DNA from: Mesorhizobium sp. M9A.F.Ca.ET.002.03.1.2
Lineage (GTDB): Bacteria > Pseudomonadota > Alphaproteobacteria > Rhizobiales > Rhizobiaceae
Direction of reading: 5' to 3'
Length of the DNA: 64,000 bases
NCBI RefSeq assembly: GCF_003952365.1
Contig: NZ_CP034443.1
Location: forward strand, 2,473,001 to 2,537,000
Positions 8,866 to 18,085 of this stretch are shown piece by piece. The translations under genes and the position numbers were made by a program. Each line of letters starts with the position of its first letter. Position 1 is the first letter of the stretch. Under the pieces are notes generated by a model, which ran no database searches, was not told the DNA's origin, and saw only the letters and a program-made list of their open reading frames with translations.

Positions 8866-9918
8866 ATGGAATTTGCCACGTTCATTCTGGCCGCCCAGCG
8901 TGGCTATCACCAATCCTCAGAAAGCGTCATCCGCAACTCCATCGAACAGGCCGTCGCTTCGGAGCAGGCTGGGTTCAACACCGCGTGGTTTGCTGAGCAC
9001 CACTTCAACAATTACAGCCTCATACCATCCCCGCTGATGATGGTGGCGCACTGCGCCGGCTTGACAAGCACGATTCGCCTGGGCACTGCCGTCTGCGTGC
9101 TGCCGCTTTACCAACCGCAGCGCCTGCTGTCCGAGATCGGCTTCGCCGACATCGTTGCGAACGGCCGTCTCGAGCTCGGCGTAGGCTTGGGATACCAGCA
9201 GTTCGAGTTCGAACGGTTCGGCGTGGACATCAATGAGGCGCCGGCCGTCTTTTCGGAATACCTGGACATCATTCTCAAGGGCCTCAACCAAAACGTCTTC
9301 GAACACGACGGCCAGTATGAGAAGATCCCCCCAACAGCGATTTCGGTCCGCACAGTCCAGCAGCCGACGCCGCCTATCTGGATCGCTGGCGGAGCCGCAC
9401 GGATGGCTCGGGCCTACCGCGACGGGCACAATTTTTTTGTCACAGCCTTCCACGACGGCTTAGAGACTTTGACCACACTGCGTGAATCAGTCGAGAGGGC
9501 GGCGGCATCCGAGGAAAAGAACGTCACCGACGTCAAGATATCGCTGCTGCGCTGCTGCTATGCCAGCCACGACGAGTTGGAGATCAACAGCTATCTCGAC
9601 AACGCCCGCTTCCAGCGCCGGCTTTCTGAAGCCCTGCATCAGCGCCGCCAACAGAGCCACGATGGCTACCTGCTGCAGGAGACACCGACCCAGCAGGATC
9701 TGTCCTTCGAGACCATGCGCAAAAATTTGCCGATTGGCAGCGTAAATCGCGTGATTGATCGCCTGCTGGAAGAGATCGATATCTTGAAACCGGACCAGAT
9801 CGCAGTTCAGACTCAATTGGGCGACTTCGACCAAAAGACGATGCTGCGCCAGATCGAGCTCTGGGGCGACAAGATCATCCCTGCGGTCAACAAGGCGCTT
9901 TGTCATGCCGGAAGCTGA
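8866..9918 (+). CDS. LLM-class flavin-dependent oxygenase (luciferase-like)
   Basis: A 350-residue bacterial-luciferase-type TIM barrel that would use reduced flavin from a separate reductase. Family markers are FNTAWFAEHHF near residue 40, STIRLGTAVCVLPLYQP, and GRLELGVGLGYQQFEFERFG. A GAGGAG ribosome site precedes the ATG. The 3' end overlaps nifQ by 14 bp, so both are in the NifA/sigma-54 operon started at 4808. With the P450 and SDR it suggests an oxidative pathway; the substrate is not readable. Confidence 0.85.
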   Translation: MEFATFILAAQRGYHQSSESVIRNSIEQAVASEQAGFNTAWFAEHHFNNYSLIPSPLMMVAHCAGLTSTIRLGTAVCVLPLYQPQRLLSEIGFADIVANGRLELGVGLGYQQFEFERFGVDINEAPAVFSEYLDIILKGLNQNVFEHDGQYEKIPPTAISVRTVQQPTPPIWIAGGAARMARAYRDGHNFFVTAFHDGLETLTTLRESVERAAASEEKNVTDVKISLLRCCYASHDELEINSYLDNARFQRRLSEALHQRRQQSHDGYLLQETPTQQDLSFETMRKNLPIGSVNRVIDRLLEEIDILKPDQIAVQTQLGDFDQKTMLRQIELWGDKIIPAVNKALCHAGS

Positions 9919-10531
9919 AGCCGGCCGTTACGATGATGGCTGCCTATCCAGCGCGCAATGGCGTGGGTCCGAGCTAGGGAGGAGCTTCGATCAGCATGTG
10001 CTGCCCTGCGTACATTCACGTTCGCTTGAGGAGGTCCAGGCGGGCGAGGTGTTGGCGACGGAGGGGACAGGCCTTTCGTCTGTCGAATTGCGTGATGTCT
10101 TGGCCGCAACTTTCCCGTCTACCTCCAGCAGCGTATTCGCTTTGGAGGAGTTGAGCGAGCCCGAGCCGGAACTGGAAGAGGAGCTGCTACGCCGGCTGCT
10201 GCTAGCGCATGCTGCGCCGGCCGACCCGGCGAGCGGCCGCTTGGCCAAGATCATCGCCCGGCGTGCGATGCGCACGGACCATCTTTGGCGGGATCTTGGC
10301 CTCTCAAATCGCGCTGAGCTCAGCCGCCTGCTTGCCAGACATTTTCCCGCGCTGGCGGCAGGCAACACAGAAAACATGAAATGGAAAAAGTACTTTTACC
10401 GCAAGCTGTGTGAGGCCGAAGGCTTTTCGTCATGCACTGCACCCAGTTGTCGGGAATGCCAGGACTTCGAAAGCTGCTTCGGCCCGGAGGAAGTTGAGAG
10501 TCGCCTCTCGCCGACCAGGAATGCCGGTTAG
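9905..10531 (+). CDS. nifQ: NifQ, molybdenum donor for FeMo-co synthesis
   Basis: A 208-residue protein. The C-terminal third is diagnostic: MKWKKYFYRKLCEAEGF followed by C-x4-C-x2-C-x5-C (CTAPSC, RECQDFESC), which binds the Mo-Fe-S cluster delivered to NifEN/NifH. The N-terminal 70 residues are poorly conserved, as usual. The ATG overlaps the end of the oxygenase gene by 14 bp. It converges with rpoN, and the two stop codons overlap by 2-4 bp. Placing nifQ last in a P450 operon implies the whole operon serves the nitrogen-fixing state. Confidence 0.92.
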   Translation: MPEAEAGRYDDGCLSSAQWRGSELGRSFDQHVLPCVHSRSLEEVQAGEVLATEGTGLSSVELRDVLAATFPSTSSSVFALEELSEPEPELEEELLRRLLLAHAAPADPASGRLAKIIARRAMRTDHLWRDLGLSNRAELSRLLARHFPALAAGNTENMKWKKYFYRKLCEAEGFSSCTAPSCRECQDFESCFGPEEVESRLSPTRNAG

Positions 10532-11961
10532 TCACTTCGCTTGATCGCAGCTGCGGACAAACGCTTATCGCGGCGCCGTCGTATGGAGGAAGGGATGTTC
10601 ATCGCCTCGCGATATTTGGTGACGGTACGGCGAGCGACATCGATGCCGGTCTCCTTGAGTTGAGCAACGATGTCTTCGTCGGAATGTACCTTGTCGAGCG
10701 ATTCTTCGGCTATGATTGCCTTGATCCGATGGCGGACAGCTTTGGCGGAGTGCGCGTCGCCGCCCTCGCAGGATGCGATTGGCGCAGCGAAAAAATACTT
10801 CAGCTCGAACACCCCGCGCGGAGTCAACATGTACCTGTTCGAAGTCACCCGGCTTACCGTCGACTCGTGCATGCCGATCTCGTCAGCGACATTTTTGAGA
10901 CAGAGAGGCCGCAGATGGGCGGCGCCGTGTGTAAAAAAGGCATCCTGCTGGCGCACGATTTCGGTCGCAACCTTAAGGATCGTCTTAGCGCGCTGCTTGA
11001 GACTGCTGATCAGCCAGTTCCCTTTTTCCTGGCAATGGTCGAGAAACGCTTTGCCTTCCGGATTTTGCTTGGTCTGCTGCGAGATTTCGGCGACATAGGT
11101 GTGGTTGATCAACACTTTGGGCAGCGTGGCCGGATCAAGCTCCACCCGCCATCCACCTTCGGACTTGGGCATTACCCAGACGTCCGGTACGATGGTTTCC
11201 GGCGTCCCGGACTGGAACCGGTCTCCAGGCTTGGGATCGAGCGCGCGGATTTCGTTCCTCATGTCGAGGAGATCCTCCTCGTCGACTCCGCAACGCTGCT
11301 TCAATCCCTGAAAATCCCCCCGTGCAAGCATCTCGAGATTGGCGACCAAAGCTGCCATAGCCGGGTCGAACCGGTCTTGCTGGCGCAGCTGAATCTCCAG
11401 GCATTCGCTGAGAGTTCGCGCAAAAATGCCCGGCGGATCAAATTGCTGCAAGATTCCGATGACCCGTTCCACATCAGCTTGCCGAACGTTTAACCTCCTG
11501 GCCAGATCGAAAAGGTTTACCTGAAGATAGCCAGTGTCCTCCAGATGGGCGGCGAGCTGTCCGGCAATCAGCCGCTCCTGGGGGGTGAACGGGGTGAGGG
11601 CGACCTGGCGGGCGACATGGTCGTGCAATGTTTCGGTGTGGGCGGTAAACTCCTCGACGGCAGGTCGATCGTTGCCGCTACTGCGTTGCGACTTCCATTG
11701 CCCGCGCCCGCCAGACGGCCCGCCAATGGGCGATTCGCCGATTTCGCTTCTGCTTTGACTGCTCCGCTGATCCACCCCTGACAGCGGCGAATCGTCGTCA
11801 AACGGGTCAGGCTTCAAAACGGGGTTCTTCTCGAGTGCCTGCTGCACGAGCTGATGGAGTTCAGTATGCGTCAATCGCAGCAAGCGAATAGCTTCAATGG
11901 CTTGAGGCGATAAGACCATACGTTGCTTCTGGCGTTGAAGCAGGCTTGCTGAGAGATGCAT
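10528..11961 (-). CDS. rpoN: RNA polymerase sigma-54 factor (symbiotic copy)
   Basis: A 477-residue sigma-54 protein. Region I: SLLQRQKQRMVLSPQAIEAIRLLRLTHTEL. An acidic, low-complexity region II follows (DPFDDDSPL onward). The C-terminal DNA-binding part contains the helix-turn-helix and the RpoN box ARRTVTKYRE. It directs transcription from the -24/-12 promoters found throughout this window, with NifA. Its own operon (prxS then rpoN) starts at a sigma-54/NifA promoter (12834-12849), so it should be self-amplifying. The layout matches the prxS-rpoN2 operon described in Rhizobium etli. Confidence 0.94.
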   Translation of the reverse strand: MHLSASLLQRQKQRMVLSPQAIEAIRLLRLTHTELHQLVQQALEKNPVLKPDPFDDDSPLSGVDQRSSQSRSEIGESPIGGPSGGRGQWKSQRSSGNDRPAVEEFTAHTETLHDHVARQVALTPFTPQERLIAGQLAAHLEDTGYLQVNLFDLARRLNVRQADVERVIGILQQFDPPGIFARTLSECLEIQLRQQDRFDPAMAALVANLEMLARGDFQGLKQRCGVDEEDLLDMRNEIRALDPKPGDRFQSGTPETIVPDVWVMPKSEGGWRVELDPATLPKVLINHTYVAEISQQTKQNPEGKAFLDHCQEKGNWLISSLKQRAKTILKVATEIVRQQDAFFTHGAAHLRPLCLKNVADEIGMHESTVSRVTSNRYMLTPRGVFELKYFFAAPIASCEGGDAHSAKAVRHRIKAIIAEESLDKVHSDEDIVAQLKETGIDVARRTVTKYREAMNIPSSIRRRRDKRLSAAAIKRSD

Positions 11962-12030
11962 GTTGAACCGGTAATCTGCCGAGGAGGCTCTAGTGTGTGC
12001 TGGGGTTGTGTGAGACTTGCCACTTCTGGG

Positions 12031-12563
12031 TCATGCCGCCGCCTTCAGTTTGTCGAGAACGTTTTGCGGGGATGAAACGCCATAGGGGTCCGTCTCGCAG
12101 TTGTCACAGAAGCCTTCCTCCTCGAACCACTGCTCCACCACGCCATCGTCGATCAGAGCGGCGTATCGCCAGGAGCGCATGCCAAAGCCCAGATTGTCCT
12201 TCGCGACCAGCATGCCCATCTTGCGCGTGAACTCGCCCGACCCGTCTGGGATCAGCTCGATCTTCTGCAGCCCCAAGGACTTTCCCCACGCATTCATGAC
12301 GAAAGCATCGTTGACTGAGACGCAGTAGATCGCGTCAATTCGCAGTTCCAGAAATTGATCATAGAGTTTTTCGAAATCGGGCAGTTGGAAGGTCGAGCAG
12401 GTCGGGGTGAAGGCGCCAGGCAGCGAGAACAGGATAACGCGCTTGCCCCCGAAATAATCGTCGGAGGTCTTGTTCTCCCACCGATAAGGATTTGGCCCCC
12501 GATCGACTCATCGCGAACACGCGTGCGAAAGGTCACGAGAGGAACGTTCTTTCTATCGGTCAT
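12031..12563 (-). pseudogene. prxS: prxS peroxiredoxin, broken by a 1-base deletion
   Basis: The start is intact (MTDRKNVPLVTFRTRVRDES). The frame is then lost at a run of G/C near 12494-12500: the expected GGPNPYRWEN would need one more C. After that point the rest of a peroxiredoxin reads cleanly in another frame, including the peroxidatic motif PGAFTPTCS and the C-terminal part MNAWGKSLGLQKIELIPDGSGEF. The second cysteine pair is in FCDNCETDPYG. PrxS of R. etli detoxifies peroxide during symbiosis and is co-transcribed with rpoN2. The shift could also be a sequencing error; only one base separates it from a whole gene. Confidence 0.82.
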
Positions 12564-12833
12564 TGATTTGCTCCCAGGCCAAAGTGGTACGGTGCATTTT
12601 TCGGTTAAACTGAAGCGGCATCGACTTCGGTGGACAGTTCCGGCAGCCTTTCGCCCTGGCGTGGTTGCCTCGGACCAGTCTTGTGCAAGACCGCCCCCGA
12701 GCAGGGACGTTTAACGGCGACGAGCTTCCAGTTTTCCGCGGGGACGGGGAATGTTTGCTCGCGTGCTTTATCGAGCTTTGAGAGGTAGGCATGGTCTCCA
12801 ACCGTGGTTTTGACTGCGTTCTAGCGACCGGGT

Positions 12834-12849
12834 CGCAAGCGCCATGCCA
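12834..12849 (-). promoter_or_regulatory. sigma-54 promoter of prxS-rpoN
   Basis: On the minus strand TGGCATG-GCGC-TTGCG, close to consensus. The leader to the prxS ATG is about 260 bases and holds no supportable gene. A nearly identical element precedes the acetoacetate decarboxylase gene (37850-37865). Confidence 0.75.
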
Positions 12850-12978
12850 ATTGACCCCATGCCTTGGGTTCACTTCGGTTTTTGCAGCAACTTTCGTGTT
12901 GTGCAGTAATGCCGGTCGATATTATTGCTCAAGCAGCACTGGAAATTGGGTGGGACTCCGTTCGGCAAACCCGGCCTT

Positions 12979-12994
12979 TGTCCGAAGCCGGACA
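12979..12994. promoter_or_regulatory. NifA upstream activator site of prxS-rpoN
   Basis: TGTCCGAAGCCGGACA, a perfect TGT-N10-ACA site and almost fully palindromic, 130 bp upstream of the -24/-12 element. Confidence 0.75.
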
Positions 12995-13559
12995 CGAATG
13001 TCGGAAATTAGCCAAACGCCAGGACCTGGGGCGGGTTTAAGAAACGTTGCCGTGGGCACCGTTCTTCAGCACAATTGCGCCACGCGAGCATGGCTCCCAG
13101 CGTCAATGCCGTGCAGCAGCGAGACGAAAGTCACTGCAGAATATCAACCTCTGCGAAGTCGTTGAGACCCAGCATGTGCGAGCCGTTCGAGCCGCAGATC
13201 AAGGCATGCTCGAGGAAGAGCTCGTGCTCTCGGCAGCAAGTGTTGCGACGTCTGACAAGGATCGTCGCGCTTCAAGGAAAAGAACCTGAATGGTGCACGG
13301 CTTGTGAAGGCCTGGCGCATGGAAATGGCTGGGCTGATCATCCTCCATGGCGGTTGGATGAAGAGCTGGCCCCTATCTCCCTCAGCTGCAACGGGGGGAG
13401 ATAGGGCATGCCGGTCTATCGCGCTGGGTAACATTCCTCGGTGAGGCAATAAGGGGAGCAATTTCTCATTTCGGCCGACACGACCCAGCTCTCCTTTCAT
13501 GCGCTGATTCCCCTAGGGAAATCGCGACTCCAGCCTTCCTATGCAGCGAATCGCGGTGC
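12995..13559. other. No gene seen
   Basis: Short frames only, without recognisable content. It separates the prxS control region from the asnB relic. Confidence 0.5.
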
Positions 13560-13575
13560 TGTCCGATGTCCGACA
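13560..13575. promoter_or_regulatory. NifA upstream activator site before the asnB relic
   Basis: TGTCCGATGTCCGACA, perfect TGT-N10-ACA. It lies in a stretch of about 95 bp (13553-13650) that is repeated, in reverse orientation, at 37850-37947. Confidence 0.7.
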
Positions 13576-13635
13576 ATGTCGGATGCGGATCGTAGCTGGG
13601 CTAGATCCGTCACTTTGCCTCGAATGGTTTCCCAC

Positions 13636-13650
13636 TGGCCTAATATCTGC
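13636..13650 (+). promoter_or_regulatory. Weak sigma-54 promoter before the asnB relic
   Basis: TGGCCTA-ATAT-CTGC keeps GG and GC ten bases apart but departs from consensus elsewhere. It is 45 bp before the asnB-like coding remnant. Confidence 0.4.
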
Positions 13651-13694
13651 TTCGCCCCAAATGCGGCGACAGTTATCTCAGGAGGGAGCCAAAC

Positions 13695-14344
13695 CTGTGC
13701 GGCATCTGTGAATGGATCGACTTCAATCGCGACCTCGGAGGTCCCGACGCGCGAAGAAGCTTGCCGATATGACGGCCACCATGGCGAACCGCGGTCCGGA
13801 CGACGAGGGGACTTGGATCGGCGGGCCTGCGGCGCTGGGACACCACCGCCTGGCAATCATCGATATCCATGGCGGCCGTCAGCCCGATGATGCTCCAGGA
13901 GGATGGCCGACCTGACTTGGTGCTCGTCTACACGGGTGAGACTTACAACTACCGCGAGCTGCGTCAACAGCTGGCCGGCCTAGGCCATCGCATGAACACG
14001 AGCAGTGACACCGAGGTGGCGCTGCACCGCGCCCGCGGGTGGGGCTCTTCGGCGGGTACACTTTTTTCACGAAATCCGTGAATGTTTCTCGCGACATCAT
14101 CCCGCAATCGGTGGTGCAGCGGGTGAAGAGCCCGTATCCGGCTATCCAGGATGCCGCCTACGACAAAATGCTACGTACGCGGTTCACTGCGGTGCTGGAC
14201 GACCCTAGTGCGGCAGTGGCACCGCTGTTGTCCGTCGACAGGTCCCGCGCTTTGCTCGGTGCGACCAACAACCTTAAGGGGCTAGGGCGTATCCTGACCC
14301 TGCAAGATCTCCTCGCCGACTATAAGGTGCGCCTCACGATCTGA
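13695..14344 (+). pseudogene. asnB: Asparagine synthetase (AsnB) relic
   Basis: An AGGAGGG ribosome site is followed by CTG-TGC-GGC where ATG-TGC-GGC is expected, so the start codon seems lost while the catalytic Cys2 remains. The glutaminase domain continues in changing frames: NRGPDDEGTWIGGPAALGHHRLAI, then GRPDLVLVYTGETYNYRELR, then SSDTEV. The whole synthetase core is missing; the sequence jumps to a typical AsnB C-terminus (SPYPAIQDAAYDKMLRTRF). At least two frameshifts and one large deletion are needed to explain it. The NifA and sigma-54 sites upstream suggest it was once symbiotically expressed. Confidence 0.85.
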
Positions 14345-14916
14345 GACGATGGGACAGGATGGCCAAGGAGGTGCGCCGTCTTGCATGCCCCGCCAGCGAG
14401 GCGAACCCTCTTGGCTACGCGCGCCACCAGAGACGCTCCATATCGTCAGGCCCGCGTCTCATGCTCAGATGAGCCGGTATTTGGCTCTCTCATCAGCGAA
14501 CCGAGAGAGCCCATGCCAAGACGGAAGCAAGCAAGACGAACGAGCGTCAGATACCCTGCGCCTGACCCATAAACAGGGCAGTCCGGTGGGCGAGGTGGCA
14601 GAGCAACTGAGGTTCGGCAAGACCTCGGTTTCCACCTATTTCTGCGGGCGCTGGAGGCGGGCTGTCGTGCTGGCCCTGCATGCGGCTTTGACGACGATGC
14701 GATGTTGAAACACCGTCTGTTGCGCCGAATCGGCCGTCGGCCACACGTTGGGTCGTCATCAGGTTCTCGACAGCTTCCCGGTGTCAAATCCAAACCGTGG
14801 TCGGCGATCCCCACCAAGGTGGGAAGGCAGCGCTGACACAGCCGAACGTCGATCAAGTCACGATCAACGATTGCCTCATGTCACATGCCCTGCGGGACTG
14901 AAAAACGGAGAAGAAC
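14345..14916. other. No intact gene
   Basis: A stretch near 14560-14650 (plus strand) reads LTHKQGSPVGEVAEQLRFGKTSVSTYF, faintly like a helix-turn-helix of a recombinase or transposase, without the rest of such a protein. Confidence 0.35.
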
Positions 14917-16113
14917 ATGTGCGATGCAAAACTGAAGACCGTGCTTTCGCTTTTTTCGCCGGTGGCCAGCAAATTAGATGCTCTCTCGTCCAACGGACCA
15001 GCGACGGATGCAAATTGCGTTAAGCTAAATACGAACGAGAACCCGTTTCCGTTGCCGAAGAGCGTAATGCAAAGTGCAATTGCTGCGATCGAACACCAGT
15101 ATCTTTATCCGGAAGACGACAATCTCAGCTTAAGGGCAGCTGCCTCCGACACTTACGGATTTTCCAAAGATCAGGTGATTGCCGGCAACGGTTCGTCGGA
15201 ACTGCTCGGACTCATCTACAGAGCTTTCCTCGCCCCAGGAGATAGAGTGGCGATGCTGTCGCCCGGATTTTCGTTCAACCGTAAACTTGCCATGTTGCAG
15301 GGTGCTGAGTTTCTCGAAATCGCATCGAGCGAAGCTCATCCCCTGCCGATAGAAAAACTGCTGTCCGGCCCCGCAAAAGACGCGAAGTTCATTCTGTTGG
15401 CTAATCCGAACAATCCGACCGGAACATTCGTGCCGGTGGCCGAAATCGAACGCCTTGTGGAGCAAGCAGATCGCTTGATCGTCTTGGATGAGGCCTACGT
15501 TGACTTCGCACCCGACCATGCCCTGCGCCTCGTCAATAGGCATCCGAATCTTTTGATCTTGAGGACTTTTTCAAAGAGCTATGCTGCCGCTGGCGTGCGA
15601 GTCGGCTTCGGTTTCGGTCACCCAGAAATCATTGGCAGGCTGCGCAACATCCAGAATGTCTTCAACATGAACGTGATCGGGCAGGCGGTCGGGAAAAGCA
15701 TTCTTGCGCATCGCCACGCCTACGAAGAGAACCACAGGCACATCAAGCATGAACGACAGCGAGTGACCCTGGCGCTGTTGCAACTTGGCTTTTCAGTAAC
15801 ACCCTCCCACGCAAACTTTTTGCTGGCCCGTGTGCCGGCGGGACAGGAGGGCTCATGCTGGCAAGCCGCGTTGAAAGAGCAGAAGATCCTCATCGCCAGC
15901 TTTCCTGACATAGATTTGAAGAACTGCATTCGCGTCAGCATTGGCACCACAGAGCAGATGGACAAATTCCTTGCTGCCGCCAAAAACGTTTGTATGAACG
16001 TTAAGAGGAATCGCGGTATGCACAAGCATGAAGTCAATTCACATTGCTTTGGAAATGTATCAAGTAATAAGTGTCGATGTGTTGTGAGTTATGATGTTTC
16101 CAATAGTGGATAA
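14917..16113 (+). CDS. Histidinol-phosphate/aromatic aminotransferase (HisC-like)
   Basis: A 398-residue fold-type I PLP aminotransferase. Markers: KLNTNENPFPLP near residue 33, AGNGSSELLGLIYR, LANPNNPTGTF, VLDEAYVDFAP, and the PLP lysine in RTFSKSYAAAGVRVGF. HisC homologues end near AAKNVC; about 35 further residues here are unusual, rich in Asn, Ser and Cys, and AT-richer. A GGAG site precedes the ATG. The next gene, a luciferase-like oxygenase, starts 27 bp downstream, so this is probably a specialised enzyme rather than the housekeeping histidine gene. Confidence 0.82.
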   Translation: MCDAKLKTVLSLFSPVASKLDALSSNGPATDANCVKLNTNENPFPLPKSVMQSAIAAIEHQYLYPEDDNLSLRAAASDTYGFSKDQVIAGNGSSELLGLIYRAFLAPGDRVAMLSPGFSFNRKLAMLQGAEFLEIASSEAHPLPIEKLLSGPAKDAKFILLANPNNPTGTFVPVAEIERLVEQADRLIVLDEAYVDFAPDHALRLVNRHPNLLILRTFSKSYAAAGVRVGFGFGHPEIIGRLRNIQNVFNMNVIGQAVGKSILAHRHAYEENHRHIKHERQRVTLALLQLGFSVTPSHANFLLARVPAGQEGSCWQAALKEQKILIASFPDIDLKNCIRVSIGTTEQMDKFLAAAKNVCMNVKRNRGMHKHEVNSHCFGNVSSNKCRCVVSYDVSNSG

Positions 16114-16140
16114 ATCATAGGTAATTTGGAGAATAATTAA

Positions 16141-17175
16141 TTGAAGAAAATTTTCGCTTCGGGCCTGACCTTCGGCATCTTCGATCATCTGGACGAAAAC
16201 GGCGATGACATCGCCCAACAATATGCAGATCGGCTGAGCCTAGCAGAAGCGTGCGATGGCTATGGCTTTTATGCGTATCATCTCGCAGAGCACCACTGTA
16301 CGCCGCATGGCAGAGGTCCATCACCGAATTTGTTCTTAGCGAGCGTCGCCCAGCGAACCCGCAGTCTTCGTGTTGGTCCCATGGTAATGCTACTTGCGCT
16401 CTATCATCCGCTGCGTGCCTTCGAGGAGATCTGCATGCTTGATCAGTTGAGCGGCGGCAGGCTTGAACTCGGCATAGGGCGCGGCTCTGCTCCGACTGAA
16501 TTGGGATACTTCGGGGTTGCTGTAGAAGCAGCACCAGAACAGTATGCGGAGGCCAGCGAGATTCTCATCAATGCGATGAAAGGCGGGACGCTTTCTTATC
16601 AGGGCCGCCACTTTGAGTTGAAAGACGTTCCGCTGACGTTGAGACCTCACCAATATCCCCATCCGCCGACATGGATCGCCACCAATCGACCCGAGCCGGC
16701 TAGCTGGGCCGCCGCGAATGGGGCAAACATCGCCTGCGTCGGACCTTCCACTTCTGTTCGCAGCGTTACCGACGCGTTCCGCGCCGCCCGAATTCACGAT
16801 GCTGACATTGGCCACCAAGCGCCATTTCTTGGATTGCTCCGAATGGTGGTGATAGAGCGTTCTGAAACAGATGCGTATTTGCTCGCAGCACCTGCCTATG
16901 AACGATGGCTCAAGAGCTTCAAATTTCTATACGAACTAAATGCCATTCCCACTCCACCAAACTTGCCTCTGAACTTCGATGCAGCAATTGAAAGTGAATT
17001 GTGCGTCGTGGGAACGGCAGCTTCTGTCCGAAAAGCTCTCCTTGATCAGTTGGAAGAGGCAGGTGCTAATTATCTTCTGTGTCAACTGGCATTTGGGGAT
17101 TTGCCGCTGGATGCGTCCCTATACACCGCATCGACCATTCGATCCGAAATCATGGCTCGAGTTGGCGCATCGTGA
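16141..17175 (+). CDS. LLM-class flavin-dependent oxygenase, second copy
   Basis: A 344-residue luciferase-like protein beginning with TTG, supported by GGAG nine bases upstream and by KKIFASGLTFGIFDHLDENG matching the usual N-terminus. Motifs: GYGFYAYHLAEHHC, SLRVGPMVMLLALYHPLRA, LSGGRLELGIGRGSAPTEL. It is only distantly related to the protein at 8866-9918. Paired with the HisC-like aminotransferase, it may oxidise an amino-acid-derived substrate; that is inference. Confidence 0.83.
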   Translation: MKKIFASGLTFGIFDHLDENGDDIAQQYADRLSLAEACDGYGFYAYHLAEHHCTPHGRGPSPNLFLASVAQRTRSLRVGPMVMLLALYHPLRAFEEICMLDQLSGGRLELGIGRGSAPTELGYFGVAVEAAPEQYAEASEILINAMKGGTLSYQGRHFELKDVPLTLRPHQYPHPPTWIATNRPEPASWAAANGANIACVGPSTSVRSVTDAFRAARIHDADIGHQAPFLGLLRMVVIERSETDAYLLAAPAYERWLKSFKFLYELNAIPTPPNLPLNFDAAIESELCVVGTAASVRKALLDQLEEAGANYLLCQLAFGDLPLDASLYTASTIRSEIMARVGAS

Positions 17176-17253
17176 AATCCGTTGCGTGATTGGAGGAGCA
17201 GCGGCAGCGCTGCTCCTCATTCCGAAACGGTTGTGGGGGCCGAACCTCTTGTG

Positions 17254-17840
17254 TCAGGCGTAAACCACTAGAGCACGTCCTGTTTGATCCAGTTCATATC
17301 CTGCGGCTTTGAAGTAGTTGGCACATTCGGCTGGGGTGAAGAGGTCGACGACCGCGCCGACGCGTCTCATAGAGCCTTGATGGTTCTCTCGGCTTTGCTC
17401 GCAGCAGCGCCTTAAGTTTGGCGAAGGCGTTCTCAATCGGATTGAAGTCGGGACTGTAGGGCGGCAGGTAGAGCAGGCTCGCGCCCGCGGCCTCAATCGC
17501 GTCGCGCACGCCGGCGGCCTTGTGGGCGGGCAGGTCGCCCATGACGACTACGTCGCCCCGCGACAATGTCGGTGAAGGCCTTGGTCTTCCAGTGGCATGT
17601 GGCACGCCGGCCTGGCAGCGCTCGCCGCGCAGGGTTCTCCAGGCGGATGTCGCCAATGTCAAATTTGCTGGCATCCATGCCGCCATCGCTTTCTGGTTCC
17701 AGATCGAAAAATCGCCGAATGGAACCAGCGCATCAACCTGCGCCTCAAGGAGCTCACTGCCACTTTCGGTCGGCGGGGTGTGCCGCCCCACAAATAGAAC
17801 ATCAATTGTCGTGCCAACCGCGCAAGCGAAGGCCAGAAAG
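17254..17840 (-). mobile_element. IS630-family transposase remnant
   Basis: Minus-strand reading gives the IS630 DDE C-terminal half: [13 protein letters not shown], then [26 protein letters not shown]. The frame then breaks near 17380, and the tail [20 protein letters not shown] follows in another frame. The N-terminal half is missing or scrambled. Not functional. Confidence 0.82.
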
Positions 17841-18085
17841 CCAACCTGTGTTTCTACGGCTTAATTGAGAGGCAGCCGATGTCGGCCGAACATCACCTTG
17901 TCTCGAAGTCGACGAATCCGACAGCAGGTTGCGAAAGTGCGCGCGACGCGAACAAACTGCTGAAGCGCTCAACTCTTATTGATCACGCGTGTTGGACGCG
18001 AACCATTCTCGTTCCAATCGGGCTGAGCGCAAATTCTCCCGGTTCACAAAATTGCGTTGCTGGAGTAGTGGGGGCGCAGAGAAAT

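Noticed and set aside
4835-10531. Gibberellin biosynthesis operon
   Set aside because: Only one P450, and no diterpene cyclases or GGPP synthase; the SDR is a tandem and a luciferase-like enzyme is present.
12553-12833. Frame reading TFPVPAENWKLVAVKRP in the prxS leader
   Set aside because: No start codon in that frame and an in-frame stop close upstream.
17805-17819. TGGCACG-ACAA-TTGA on the minus strand, like a sigma-54 promoter
   Set aside because: The -12 GC is missing and it lies inside the IS630 remnant.
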